This document shows, piece by piece, positions 1 through 8,800 of a stretch of 64,000 bases of DNA. Below the pieces are notes generated by a model. The model was not told the origin of the DNA, did no database searches, and saw only the letters and a program-made list of their open reading frames with translations. The DNA is taken from NCBI GenBank assembly GCA_934654585.1, contig CAKUGF010000001.1:124001-188000 (forward strand). The letters run 5' to 3'. A program made the position numbers and the translations under genes. Each line of letters opens with the position of its first letter. Positions within the stretch are counted from its first letter, which is position 1. This stretch comes from an uncultured Collinsella sp. (GTDB lineage: Bacteria; Actinomycetota; Coriobacteriia; Coriobacteriales; Coriobacteriaceae).

Positions 1-1129
1 AGAGGCGCTCCTTAAAGAAGGCGGTCATGGCCTGCTGGATAAAGCGGTTGTTGATGGCCTTCTTAGTCTGGTTCTCGTAGGACGTCTGGGTGGAGAAACA
101 GTTGGTCACGAGTACCAGGCAGTCCTGAACGTCCTGCCACTTAATGCCGCTCTCGTTTTTGTTGTACTTGCCCTGTTGCTTAATGTAGGCATCGATGGCG
201 CTGGTCAGAGCACTGCGAGCCGCCTTCTCGGGCGAGCCGCCGTTTTCGAGCCATGATGAGTTGTGGTAGTACTCCTGCATCATGAAGGTGCGCGAGAAGC
301 ACATGCACGCGGTGATCTTTACGTTGTAGTCGGGCAGGTCCTCGCGATCGCGACCGCGACGGTCGGCCTCGATAAAGAAAGGCTCGGTGAGGTAGTCGGT
401 GCCGACCTTCTCGAGCACGTAATCCTCGATGCCCTTGGGATAGCAGAAGTCCTCTTCGGTAAATTCGCCATCGTCGCCCTCAATACGCAGGCGGAAGGTC
501 ACGTTGGCGTTGACCACGGCCTGGCGGCGCATGGTCTCGCGATACCAATCGTGGGGAATGCTGATGGAGGTAAAGACCTCAAGGTCGGGGCGCCACTTGA
601 TGGTGGTGCCGGTGCGGCTCTCGTCGCTGGGCTCAATCTCGAGTGCCTTCTTCTTGGCACCGACGACCTTGCCCTTCTTAAAGTGCAGGGAGTACTTGTT
701 GCCGTCGCGCCAGACGGTGACGTCCATGTACTCGGAAGCGTACTGGGTCGCGCAGGAGCCCAGACCGTTGGTGCCGAGCGAAAAGTCGTAGTCGCCACCC
801 TGGTTGTTGTTGTACTTGCCGCCGGCGTAGAGCTCGCAAAAGACGAGCTCCCAGTTAAAGCGCTTCTCGGAAGGGTTCCAGTCGAGCGGGCAGCCGCGGC
901 CGTTGTCCTCTACCTGGATAGAGCCATCACGAAAGGCGGTAAGGGTGATGAGCTTGCCGTAGCCCTGACGCGCCTCGTCAACGGCGTTGGACAGGATCTC
1001 GAACGCGGCATGCGCGCAGCCGTCGAGTCCGTCCGAGCCAAAGATGACGGCAGGGCGCAGGCGTACGCGCTCCTCGTCCTTGAGCTGACGAATACTGTCG
1101 TTACCATAGTTTGCGGTGTTTTTTGCCAT
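1..1129 (-). CDS. DNA topoisomerase (ATP-hydrolysing) subunit B, GyrB/ParE type, partial
   Basis: This is the N-terminal part of a type IIA topoisomerase ATPase subunit; the gene continues past the left edge. Read from the ATG at 1129, the protein begins MAKNTANYGNDSIRQLKDEE. It shows the GHKL ATPase motifs in order: EILSNAVDEA (Mg/ATP-binding Asn and Glu), DNGRG, and the ATP lid GTNGLGS. A purine-rich stretch (AGAGAGCGAGC) precedes the start. The Asn-rich approach to the ATP lid (KYNNNQGG) suggests a divergent ParE/GyrB paralogue rather than canonical GyrB, but the C-terminal TOPRIM region that would help decide is outside the window. Family membership is confident; gyrase versus topoisomerase IV is not resolved. 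Confidence 0.88.
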   Translation of the reverse strand, partial: MAKNTANYGNDSIRQLKDEERVRLRPAVIFGSDGLDGCAHAAFEILSNAVDEARQGYGKLITLTAFRDGSIQVEDNGRGCPLDWNPSEKRFNWELVFCELYAGGKYNNNQGGDYDFSLGTNGLGSCATQYASEYMDVTVWRDGNKYSLHFKKGKVVGAKKKALEIEPSDESRTGTTIKWRPDLEVFTSISIPHDWYRETMRRQAVVNANVTFRLRIEGDDGEFTEEDFCYPKGIEDYVLEKVGTDYLTEPFFIEADRRGRDREDLPDYNVKITACMCFSRTFMMQEYYHNSSWLENGGSPEKAARSALTSAIDAYIKQQGKYNKNESGIKWQDVQDCLVLVTNCFSTQTSYENQTKKAINNRFIQQAMTAFFKERL

Positions 1130-1394
1130 GCTCGCTCTCTTGGTGCTTCCTCTTGTGCATTTAAGTCGTATAGATAGTCAAGGTAGCATAGCCCAGCCCG
1201 TGAACGATTCCATCCAACACGAAATCCATCGAACAATCGTTCGGAGATGGAGCTAAAGTATTTAGTTGCAGCTCGGCATTGTTAAACGAATTTGGATACA
1301 GATGAGTTTTATTTAATAGAGACACAGATCTACTAAACAAATTCGAATGATCGAGCTTGAAATGAGTCCAGCGAATTGCTGCGCTAGGAAACAC

Positions 1395-1435
1395 GTTTAC
1401 TCGGACAAAACCGACTCGGTACTGTCCGAGTAAAC
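1395..1435. repeat. Perfect 13-bp inverted repeat with nested inner palindrome
   Basis: Arms GTTTACTCGGACA (1395-1407) and TGTCCGAGTAAAC (1423-1435) are exactly complementary. The spacer contains a second small palindrome, ACCGA-C-TCGGT. It sits between the start of the topoisomerase gene and the terminator of the DUF3825 gene. It could be a regulator site or a REP-like hairpin. The rest of 1130-1394 is AT-richer than its surroundings and I see no convincing gene in it. Confidence 0.5.
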
Positions 1436-1446
1436 GGTATATGACA

Positions 1447-1479
1447 AAGCCCCGCGCTCTTTAGCAGAACGCGGGGCAA
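1447..1479 (-). terminator. Rho-independent terminator of the DUF3825 gene
   Basis: GCCCCGCG (1449-1456) pairs with CGCGGGGC (1470-1477) around a 13-nt loop. Read on the minus strand it is followed by CTTTGTC, a short T-rich tail, 17 bases beyond the stop codon at 1494. Confidence 0.65.
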
Positions 1480-1493
1480 GAGAGGCGGATGGC

Positions 1494-3314
1494 CTAGCAG
1501 CTCGGAACTTGCAGCGAAGTGTTGAGCCAATCGCTGTCCGGACGGCTGATCAGGCGTGCGTTGTTGTAGGCCATCTTCATGGTCAGGATCGTCTGGCCTA
1601 TGTAGGCGCCGGATTCCATGAGTTCGACCACCAGGGCAACATCGGGTCGGTCGTTTTCGGTCAGGTCGAGCGGCAGCAGCAGACTCATGGTGTTCTTGGT
1701 GGGGTAGAACGCCGGAACGGCGGTCTTAAAGTTCCACTCGACACGCTTCTGGGCGAGCTCAATGGCATCGTCGAGCCTGTTGATCAGGCGGCGCTTCACC
1801 TTGGCGTTGTCCTCTACTGCCTCGCGCAGCTCGTCGTAGGCGGCCTTCTTTGATGCGTCGTCATCTGCGTTAACCGCCCTCGACAGCGCCTCGAGCGCAT
1901 CGCTGCTTCCGCGCAGCTCCTCGGCAAGAAACGCCTCGGGCAGGCGGTCGATGTTGTCGAGCAGAATATGGTCAACGTCGCGTTGGAGTGTCCTGTTGCC
2001 GTCAAAGAGCAGGTCCTCCTTTTTTTCGAAGTAGGACGCACGCTGCGGAAGCGGGTCAAACGACGCGACGAGTTTCTTGCCCCACTGCTTTGACCCTGCC
2101 TTGCAGAAGGCCTCGAAGCGCCAGGGACATCCGCTACTCGACGGCGAGAAGCAGGCATAAATGGCCTCGTAGGTGGGATCGACCAGTCCGGTGTTAAATG
2201 CCGCGATTCCCTTGTCGCTGTCTTCGAGCACCTTGTTTTCGGACTGAAGGCGATAGAAGGTATACATGAGGTAGCTGCGCAGAATCGAATAGTCCTTGGA
2301 GTCCTCGTCCTGCTCAAAGCCCCATTTTTCGTCCAGCGCGTAATCTGCCAGGCTTTCGATCATGCTGTCGATGTTGCCCAGATATGCCCAGTCGGTGAGC
2401 GCGCGACCGGCACGCACCTTTTGGAAAGCGAAGTTATCGACATAGCAGACGCGCCAAGGCAGCGCACCCGGGCGATCCATTTTACGATCGCGCGTTATCG
2501 ATACCTCGACCGGAGTTTCCCCATCGTTTCGAAGGACGCTGATCGGGAAGATGACCTTACCCTCGTAGAAGCGGATAATCCGGTTGGAGAAGGCGAATTT
2601 CCAGTCGCGGTCCAAAAGGGCCGTGACGTCGATGTCGCGCTTTGCGTACTCGACAATCGTCTCGTTCCATCGCTGCGAAGTCCATGCGAACGAAGAGAAC
2701 TCTTCACCAAAGGAAGCAAATTCTTCGACGAGGTCCTGCGGAACGAGCCCGTCGAGATAGTCCTCGGTCTCCTGCATGCGTTCAAGATTGCGCGCCAGCA
2801 GCGCAGGCAGCGAGGCCGCGGCGGGGTGGTCGTTAGCATCGGCGTTCGTGCTTGCAACGGCTTGCGTATGGGCGTCGACGCTCGGGGCCTTGGTCTCAAA
2901 ATCTCGGCGCAGCTTCATGCGATCGGCAATGGGGACATACGATAGAAACCATGGGAGACCGTCCTGTGCATTTTCGGCAATTGACAGCTCGACGGCCGAC
3001 CCGTTTGCCGTCTCCAGGTGCGTGGCAAAGCTGACCGTTTTGGTATCGCGCATGTAGAGCGCGCCCTGGGCATATGCTTCTTTCCAGTCGGCGCAAAGTA
3101 GTGCCATAACATCGAGCCCTGGTCCATAGAGGCTCGAAAGCCTGGATTTTGAGGTGTACGGAATCGATACGAAGCTCGCCAGGTCGTCGCTAAAGGAATC
3201 AATGAGCTCGGGGGAGACGGGGGAGGCCTTGAACTTGGGCGAATCGACAGCCTTGGCGATAACCAGACGCTCCTCTTCGCCCAGGACGGTCTGTTCACAT
3301 TTTGCTTCTTCCAT
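1494..3314 (-). CDS. DUF3825 domain-containing protein
   Basis: A 606-residue soluble protein with no signal peptide or membrane segment. The start ATG at 3314 was chosen over the upstream in-frame starts because GGAGGGG lies 7 bases before it. The middle part (about residues 320-470), with IDSMIESLADYAL and SYLMYTFYRLQSENKV, resembles the DUF3825 family, whose members are predicted nucleic-acid-associated proteins of unknown activity. The N-terminal half carries two related blocks, each with a 'DxxALLxxDWKxA' segment near residues 66 and 227, which suggests an internal duplication. The C-terminus has a charged helical region. It is a single gene with its own terminator. The function is unknown and the family call is by pattern recognition only. 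Confidence 0.7.
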   Translation of the reverse strand: MEEAKCEQTVLGEEERLVIAKAVDSPKFKASPVSPELIDSFSDDLASFVSIPYTSKSRLSSLYGPGLDVMALLCADWKEAYAQGALYMRDTKTVSFATHLETANGSAVELSIAENAQDGLPWFLSYVPIADRMKLRRDFETKAPSVDAHTQAVASTNADANDHPAAASLPALLARNLERMQETEDYLDGLVPQDLVEEFASFGEEFSSFAWTSQRWNETIVEYAKRDIDVTALLDRDWKFAFSNRIIRFYEGKVIFPISVLRNDGETPVEVSITRDRKMDRPGALPWRVCYVDNFAFQKVRAGRALTDWAYLGNIDSMIESLADYALDEKWGFEQDEDSKDYSILRSYLMYTFYRLQSENKVLEDSDKGIAAFNTGLVDPTYEAIYACFSPSSSGCPWRFEAFCKAGSKQWGKKLVASFDPLPQRASYFEKKEDLLFDGNRTLQRDVDHILLDNIDRLPEAFLAEELRGSSDALEALSRAVNADDDASKKAAYDELREAVEDNAKVKRRLINRLDDAIELAQKRVEWNFKTAVPAFYPTKNTMSLLLPLDLTENDRPDVALVVELMESGAYIGQTILTMKMAYNNARLISRPDSDWLNTSLQVPSC

Positions 3315-3659
3315 TATTTGTCCCCTCCAATTAGTAGTTCGGTTCGGGCGTATGGTCTGGCCATTGACGACGAAACATGTCCACCGTCCGAAAACGTTGA
3401 GGACATCATACGCTCTGATGGGTATCGCTGACACTTTGGTTTTGTGCTCGAATTGGGACATGCGTCTCGTTTTATGGGCCGAGGGTATGCGAACCACGGC
3501 CCTTTTGGCCTGAAAGGGGGTCTAACGGGGCGTTATTTGGGCCACGGGTCACTTCGCCTGTGCCGCGTTTCGTCATACGCTCATAGTGGAAGCCGATGCC
3601 ACGGGGCCGACGAAAGCCTCGGGCAGCGGATGAGCTGCAAGCCGAAAGGAGCGGTGAGG

Positions 3660-4679
3660 ATGATGAAGCCCATGACGAAAAAGCTGCTGTTAGGAATTCC
3701 CATCGTGACGCTTTCGGCCGTGCTGGTGTGTTCGGTGGCCGGCTGTGGCGGTAGTGCTCCGAGCGGCTCGGCTGGCAGCTCGGGTGGCAGTGCTCCCGTA
3801 GAGAAGAAGGCCAAGGCCTATGAGTCGCAGACGGTCGAGGTGGCTGGCATAACCTACGAGTCAGTAGCCCACGGTACGTTCTATCGCGGCGACGGTAAGC
3901 TGCAGGACGGCTTTTACCTGCACGTCAAGATCACCAACAACAATGAACAGAACAGGACGTTTAACTCCTTTAACGTGCATGCTGCCCAGGGCGATCTTGA
4001 GGCAGGCGACCCGTTGTTTACTTCCGGCAAGGCCGCCGTGCTCGATTACGTTGCAAGCGAGGCTCCCGATGAGCTTCACGAGGGCATCGATCTTTCCAAG
4101 AGGCAAGATATCGGTCCGGGCGAGACCGTTGAGTATGTCTACTTCTGGGCGCCCAAGACGGCGTACTACGGGCCCATCACTGTCGAGTTCGTAGACGCTT
4201 ACGCCCCCGCCAAGAATCATGAGGCTATGCACTTCGACACCACGGGATGCGAGACCAAGGAGTTCAAGGCGGCCGGCGGCGTGGCCGATTCTGGCGAGAA
4301 GGCAGATTTAACGGGCATCGATTGCGCATCGTACAGTATCGAGGCCGCCGATGGGTACACGCTGGATTCGTCCAACGAAGAGCACGAAAAGGCGGACTTC
4401 TTCCACGACGAGACTGGAGGACGCCTGCACATCAGTATCTTCCTGCGCTCGCCGGAGGAAGAGATTGCAAGCCTAGAGCAGGTCTATGAAGGCAAGGAGA
4501 CGACAACCGACCAGGTCGAGTACAACGGCATAACGTGGCTGCGCTTTACCGGTCCCGACAACGGCCATACGCTGTTTGCGACGGCTCCCGCAACGGGCGA
4601 GACCGTCCGCGTGTCGATTGGCTGGAAGATCGACTGGGATGCTGCCGTGCCCATGATGGAGGCGCTGAAGCTCAAGTAA
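3660..4679 (+). CDS. Secreted lipoprotein with a DUF5067-like domain
   Basis: The protein begins MMKPMTKKLLLGIPIV and has a lipoprotein signal ending in the lipobox SVAGC, so it is likely anchored to the outer face of the membrane. A Gly/Ser linker follows. The next ~150 residues (VEVAGITYESVAHGTFYR... FYLHVKITNNN) look like an immunoglobulin-like DUF4352/DUF5067 fold common in Gram-positive lipoproteins. The C-terminal ~120 residues form a second domain of unknown type. The ATG at 3660 has AAAGGAG upstream; the in-frame extension to 3444 has no signal sequence at its start and was rejected. It is monocistronic with a strong terminator. No specific ligand can be inferred. Confidence 0.75.
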   Translation: MMKPMTKKLLLGIPIVTLSAVLVCSVAGCGGSAPSGSAGSSGGSAPVEKKAKAYESQTVEVAGITYESVAHGTFYRGDGKLQDGFYLHVKITNNNEQNRTFNSFNVHAAQGDLEAGDPLFTSGKAAVLDYVASEAPDELHEGIDLSKRQDIGPGETVEYVYFWAPKTAYYGPITVEFVDAYAPAKNHEAMHFDTTGCETKEFKAAGGVADSGEKADLTGIDCASYSIEAADGYTLDSSNEEHEKADFFHDETGGRLHISIFLRSPEEEIASLEQVYEGKETTTDQVEYNGITWLRFTGPDNGHTLFATAPATGETVRVSIGWKIDWDAAVPMMEALKLK

Positions 4680-4708
4680 CGGATTGCGATTCCCACGTCA
4701 GGCGACTC

Positions 4709-4745
4709 AGGGCTGGCTCCGAGTTATCGGGGCCAGCCCTTTTTG
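4709..4745 (+). terminator. Rho-independent terminator after the lipoprotein gene
   Basis: AGGGCTGGC pairs with GCCAGCCCT around a short loop, followed by TTTTT. The sequence just after it (GTGCTCGATGAGCAGGGCC) is related to the sequence just after the terminator at 5751. Confidence 0.85.
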
Positions 4746-4808
4746 GTGCTCGATGAGCAGGGCCAGCGCCTCGCGCAGCTTCGGGTACAGCTGGGCACCC
4801 TGCATGCA

Positions 4809-4900
4809 ATGACAGACATGATTTTCATAATGACAGATATAGTTGACATTGGTTGATAGATGCAATATATTTCTGTCATGTTGCAACGGATATCTGTCCA
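4809..4900. promoter_or_regulatory. Promoter inside a four-half-site symmetric operator
   Basis: Two direct half-sites (ATGACAGACAT at 4809-4819, ATGACAGATAT at 4830-4840) are mirrored by two inverted ones (ATTTCTGTCAT at 4869-4879, ATATCTGTCCA at 4890-4900). Spacing is 21 bp in each pair and the whole array is symmetric about 4854.5. In the middle lies TTGACA (4843-4848), 17 bp, TATATT (4866-4871), a near-consensus promoter for the HTH gene at 4920. The regulator encoded there is the obvious candidate ligand, which would mean autoregulation. Confidence 0.8.
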
Positions 4901-4919
4901 TTACTTCGAAAGGAACTCC

Positions 4920-5150
4920 ATGCCGGGCAAAAAGAACCTACGCATGAAGGCGGCGCGCGCGGCGGCTGGCCTTTCGCAAGCTGACTTGGCCGGGGCCGTG
5001 GGCGTTACGCGCCAAACCATCGGCCTGATTGAGGCGGGCGGCTATAACCCCACGCTCAACTTGTGCGTGGCAATCTGTAAAGCGCTACGCGTTACGTTGA
5101 ACGACTTGTTTTGGGAAGACGAAATCGACGCCGACCCTAGCGCTCTTTAG
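4920..5150 (+). CDS. Small XRE-family HTH regulator
   Basis: A 76-residue protein consisting of little more than a lambda-repressor-like helix-turn-helix: LRMKAARAAAGLSQADLAGAV followed by VTRQTIGLIEAGGYNPT. This is the short type that lacks a separate dimerisation domain. The ATG at 4920 follows AAAGGAACTCC. Nine bases separate it from the next gene, a membrane protein, a pairing seen often with this regulator type. The symmetric operator at 4809-4900 overlaps its promoter, so repression of its own operon is likely. Confidence 0.9.
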   Translation: MPGKKNLRMKAARAAAGLSQADLAGAVGVTRQTIGLIEAGGYNPTLNLCVAICKALRVTLNDLFWEDEIDADPSAL

Positions 5151-5159
5151 GAGTTCACT

Positions 5160-5744
5160 ATGAAATTTGAAGATCTGAAAATCGTGCAAAAGTGGCGTGA
5201 ATATGCCGGTCCAAAGGATGAACGTCTGGAGGCTGAGAACGCGAAGATCTACAAGATTGGTTTCGTGCTGCTTTCGTTTGGCATGCTGATGATCTTTTTC
5301 TACCAGTTTATAGCTCGACAGGTTGCGTGGGTTCACAGCGACGCCAGTGAAATGCCGCATGGCTTTGCAACGCCGTTCGAGGCAGCCATGTATGTGTGGC
5401 TCGTTCTCGTGATGTTGATTTGTGCAGGACTGCAAACGCGGAAGGGCTATGTCGATACCAATCGTTTTGGGCAAACCGAGCATCTTCCTGTTGGATATTT
5501 CCTGCTTGTCAGCGGTCTTAGCGGCGCCGCGTTCGCGCTTGTTATTGCCGCAATGCGCTGTATCGCTGAGGCGCAGATCGTACCGCTCGAAAGCGTCTTT
5601 TGGTTGGCAAACCTGGTCACGGGCGTGTTCTGTGGTGCGACGATTTTCGCGGCCACATTTGCTGTCCTGTGCGCGACGTTTTTCACGGCGAAAAAACGTC
5701 GCGCCAAGCTCGAGGCAGAACTCGACGACGCCGGCGACATCTAG
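5160..5744 (+). CDS. Four-helix membrane protein co-transcribed with the XRE regulator
   Basis: A 194-residue integral membrane protein with about four hydrophobic segments (roughly residues 36-56, 78-97, 115-137 and 148-173) and a basic C-terminal tail (AKKRRAKLEAELDD). AGGAG lies 6 bases before the ATG. The pairing with a short XRE regulator matches the DUF3796/DUF6773-type arrangement found in many Gram-positive bacteria, but I cannot assign it to one family with certainty. The transport or sensing role is unknown. Confidence 0.75.
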   Translation: MKFEDLKIVQKWREYAGPKDERLEAENAKIYKIGFVLLSFGMLMIFFYQFIARQVAWVHSDASEMPHGFATPFEAAMYVWLVLVMLICAGLQTRKGYVDTNRFGQTEHLPVGYFLLVSGLSGAAFALVIAAMRCIAEAQIVPLESVFWLANLVTGVFCGATIFAATFAVLCATFFTAKKRRAKLEAELDDAGDI

Positions 5745-5750
5745 TACGCA

Positions 5751-5788
5751 AATGGGCTGGCTCTGGGTATCCAGAATCAGCCCATTTT
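5751..5788 (+). terminator. Rho-independent terminator after the XRE/membrane-protein operon
   Basis: AATGGGCTG (5751-5759) pairs with CAGCCCATT (5778-5786), with an inner CTGG-GTAT-CCAG stem, followed by TT. The trailing sequence GATGTTCGATGAGCCGAGTCGGCG resembles that after the terminator at 4709. Confidence 0.75.
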
Positions 5789-5835
5789 GATGTTCGATGA
5801 GCCGAGTCGGCGTCTCTCGCAAAAGCAACTAGGAG

Positions 5836-8800
5836 TTAGCGAGGCTTATCCGAATTGACCTCATCGGCGGTGTCGTTTTCGAGCGCCGTGCGGCGGGCGC
5901 TGTAGGCGACAAGGCCGGCGCCGGCTGCGGCGAGTGCTGCTGCGGCTGCGGTTAAGGGGACGTTGCTGTCGCCCGTGCCGGCGAGCGCGCCCGCTTTTCC
6001 GGAGCGCTTGTTATTGTCGTTGCCCTTGCCGCTGCCAGAGCCGCTTCCGCCGGAGCTGCCTCCCGTGCCGGAACCGCCGCCGCTCGAGCCGCCATCGCCG
6101 TCCACGGTCATCGGTGCGTCGTGGAGTCCCGTCGTATCCGCGTTGCTGCTTACGCCCACCAGCACCTCTGCACGTTCGCATGCTGCATCGGGCGCGTGAA
6201 GTTCGTGCAGCACGGCGCTCAGCGCCGAGTTTGCGCCGGGTCGGATCTCCTCGAGCGTTACGGGATCGAGTGCCACCAGGTCGCGCGCCTTCGCATACAG
6301 CGTGACGCGTTTGCCCACCTCGTCGCCCCAGCTCTCCGGGATGGCAAAGCTCATGCGGAACTGTGCCGTGCAACCCGGTGCCAGCACGGCGTTGCCATTG
6401 TCAGCGACCAGCGGGTGCGTCGCAAAACGTGCGCCCAGCGTCTCGACTGCGTACTTCACGTGTGCCATGTCGTTGGCCGAAGCGTCCTCAGCAAGCTCCG
6501 GATCGTAGATCGATGCCATGCGTGCGTTCGCTCCGAATCCGATGGATGCGCTGGAGAACGGCTGGTTAGAGCCTTCTCGGTACAGATCAATCGTACCGGC
6601 GGTTAGCAAGGTGTTGCCGTCGTTTCGTACCGTTACCGTAAACGGTTCGCTTGCCGCTCCGGGCACCACCGCGCCCAAGTTTGCTATTGCGCCCAGTGGA
6701 GTGGCGCATGCTACTAGGGGCACTTCGATGCCGTGCAGCTCCGCCTTGCTCTGCTCGGCACTCACAATGTGCGTGGCGAGCGCCGAGAGCATGCCGCCCG
6801 ACGTCAAAAACGTCGTTATCTGATCGACGGGGTGGTCGAGCTCACACATCACGAACGGTTCTGTGAACAGATCGCGTTCCAAGGTGCTGGCGAAGATGCG
6901 GAAGTGCTTGCCCATTACCGCTACCGGGTTGCCTTCTTCGTCGTAGGTCTGTCCCACCTTGCCGTCGGTGTTCTCTACGTACATCAAGCACCGACCGTTG
7001 TTGCTCGCGCTGAACGACGCCGGGCCACAGCCTGCGGCGCCCACGGGCTCCGATGCAAATGCCGTCGCGCCTCGTGTCCAAGTAATATGCTGCAGCTGCT
7101 CGTTGACGGTAGCCAAAAAGCCCGTGTGCTGCGGCCACGGCACCGCGTGGGGCACTGTGGCATCTGGCGACATAACGCCCCAACCCGCGATGGACTGGCC
7201 GATCACGGCGTACGATGCGCAGCCACAACCGCTTGCAGTCTCGTATGCAACGGGCACCACCATTTTGCCGTTGATATTCTCGGGTGCGCCCAGCTCGATG
7301 CTCGACGGTGCCTGCGGAAAGCGGAGGACCTGACGGAACGTGAGACTGTCGCCCAAATCATCCGACCACAGGGTAAAGCACTCGAGTGCGACCTCTGCCT
7401 CGGTGCCCAACGCCTTTTCTGCGGTGGCTCCGCGGCGGTGGAGATAGGCGCCCGACAGGCGTCCGTCGACAAGTGTCTTGCCCACCGTGATGCGTGGGCA
7501 CTGCAGGCAATGGTAGCCATCCTCCTGCAGGCGGCCGCGCGAGATGCTGCGCCACGACGTGTGCGATATCACGCGAACTCCGTCATTGCTTATGCGCAGG
7601 CGCACAACGGACAGTATGCCGGCTGTGCTTGCCGTATCGAACCGGGTTGCGTCGCCTTCGGGGCGCTCTCCCGAGACCAGCAATACGTAGGCGTCTTGGT
7701 TTTCTCTCCCGTCCGTATATTCCACTACGTCGAAGTCGTAATCGAATGTGCCGCCACGCTCCACGTCGCCCTCGCCAAAGCCCAGGGGGAAGTCGACCGG
7801 CATGGGTGTGGACCACGCGCCGTTTGCCTTCGTGTGTACCACCAGGCGCGAGCGGCCATCCTCGCCGTAGCGTACCGAAGCGATACGGAACAGGCATTCA
7901 ACGCCGGCTATCTCCGCAAACTTCATGTGGGCTTCGCTGAGCACGCCGTGGAAGAGTACGTTGTCGCTCGAGGGCTTTATACCGCCCCGCTCGTCCTCCG
8001 ACACGCCGGCAGAATTGGCGTTTGGGTCCGCAACGACATTCGTCGCCTGCCTGATATAGGTGTACTTATACATCGGCGCGGCGTTTTCGTCATTCTTCAT
8101 CAGAGCGTGGACGAAATGCTCGACCTGTCCCGTGTCATCGCTCTCTGCATCCGCGTCGAGCTCAATACGCGTGACCGCTTGCTCCCAATCGCGCACGGCC
8201 GGCGCGACGTTTGCGGCGGTGGCTGCAACTTCGGCGCATGCGAGCAGCTCGGCATTGGTAACGATGGTGGCCGACGCGATAAACTTCGGCACGCCGCCCG
8301 ACTCGGCATTGCCGGTCGCGCCAGAGCAGGCATCCAGCGTATATGGCGTGTCTCCGCCCAGTGCCAGCTCAGAATGCTGGCGCACATACTGGTTGCCGTT
8401 GTTGACCGACATATTCCACGAATCGAGGAGCGTGGGCCACGACCCCGACCAGGCCTTGGTGGTCCACTTGAACATGACAAACTGGAGCATCACGTCGACG
8501 TCGACGTCTGCGCCCACGCGCAGTCGCGGAAGCTGGTGGCCGTCCGCCTTCTCGTACCCAATGAACAGTGTGAGGGATGCGGCACCGCGCACGGCGGACG
8601 AAGCGACGCCTGCAACGCCGGCTCCAAAGGTGACGGCAAGTCCGATCTGGATGGTGAACGAGCCCGACGTGTTGGAATAGTCGAGCGAAATGTTCTTGAA
8701 AAACGCCGCGCCGCTACCGTGCGTGTGAGCGCCAACGGCGAGCGCCAGCTTTGCCAGCACCCAGGGGTTGACGTTTAGGAAAAACGGCACCGGTCCCAGG

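Noticed and set aside
1161..1394. 77-residue minus-strand frame in the gap after the topoisomerase start
   Set aside because: No ribosome site, no family features, and atypical composition for this genome.
6733..8778. 681-residue plus-strand frame opposite the surface-protein gene
   Set aside because: It is Cys/Arg/His-rich with no recognisable domain and lies antisense to a gene with signal peptide and sorting signal.
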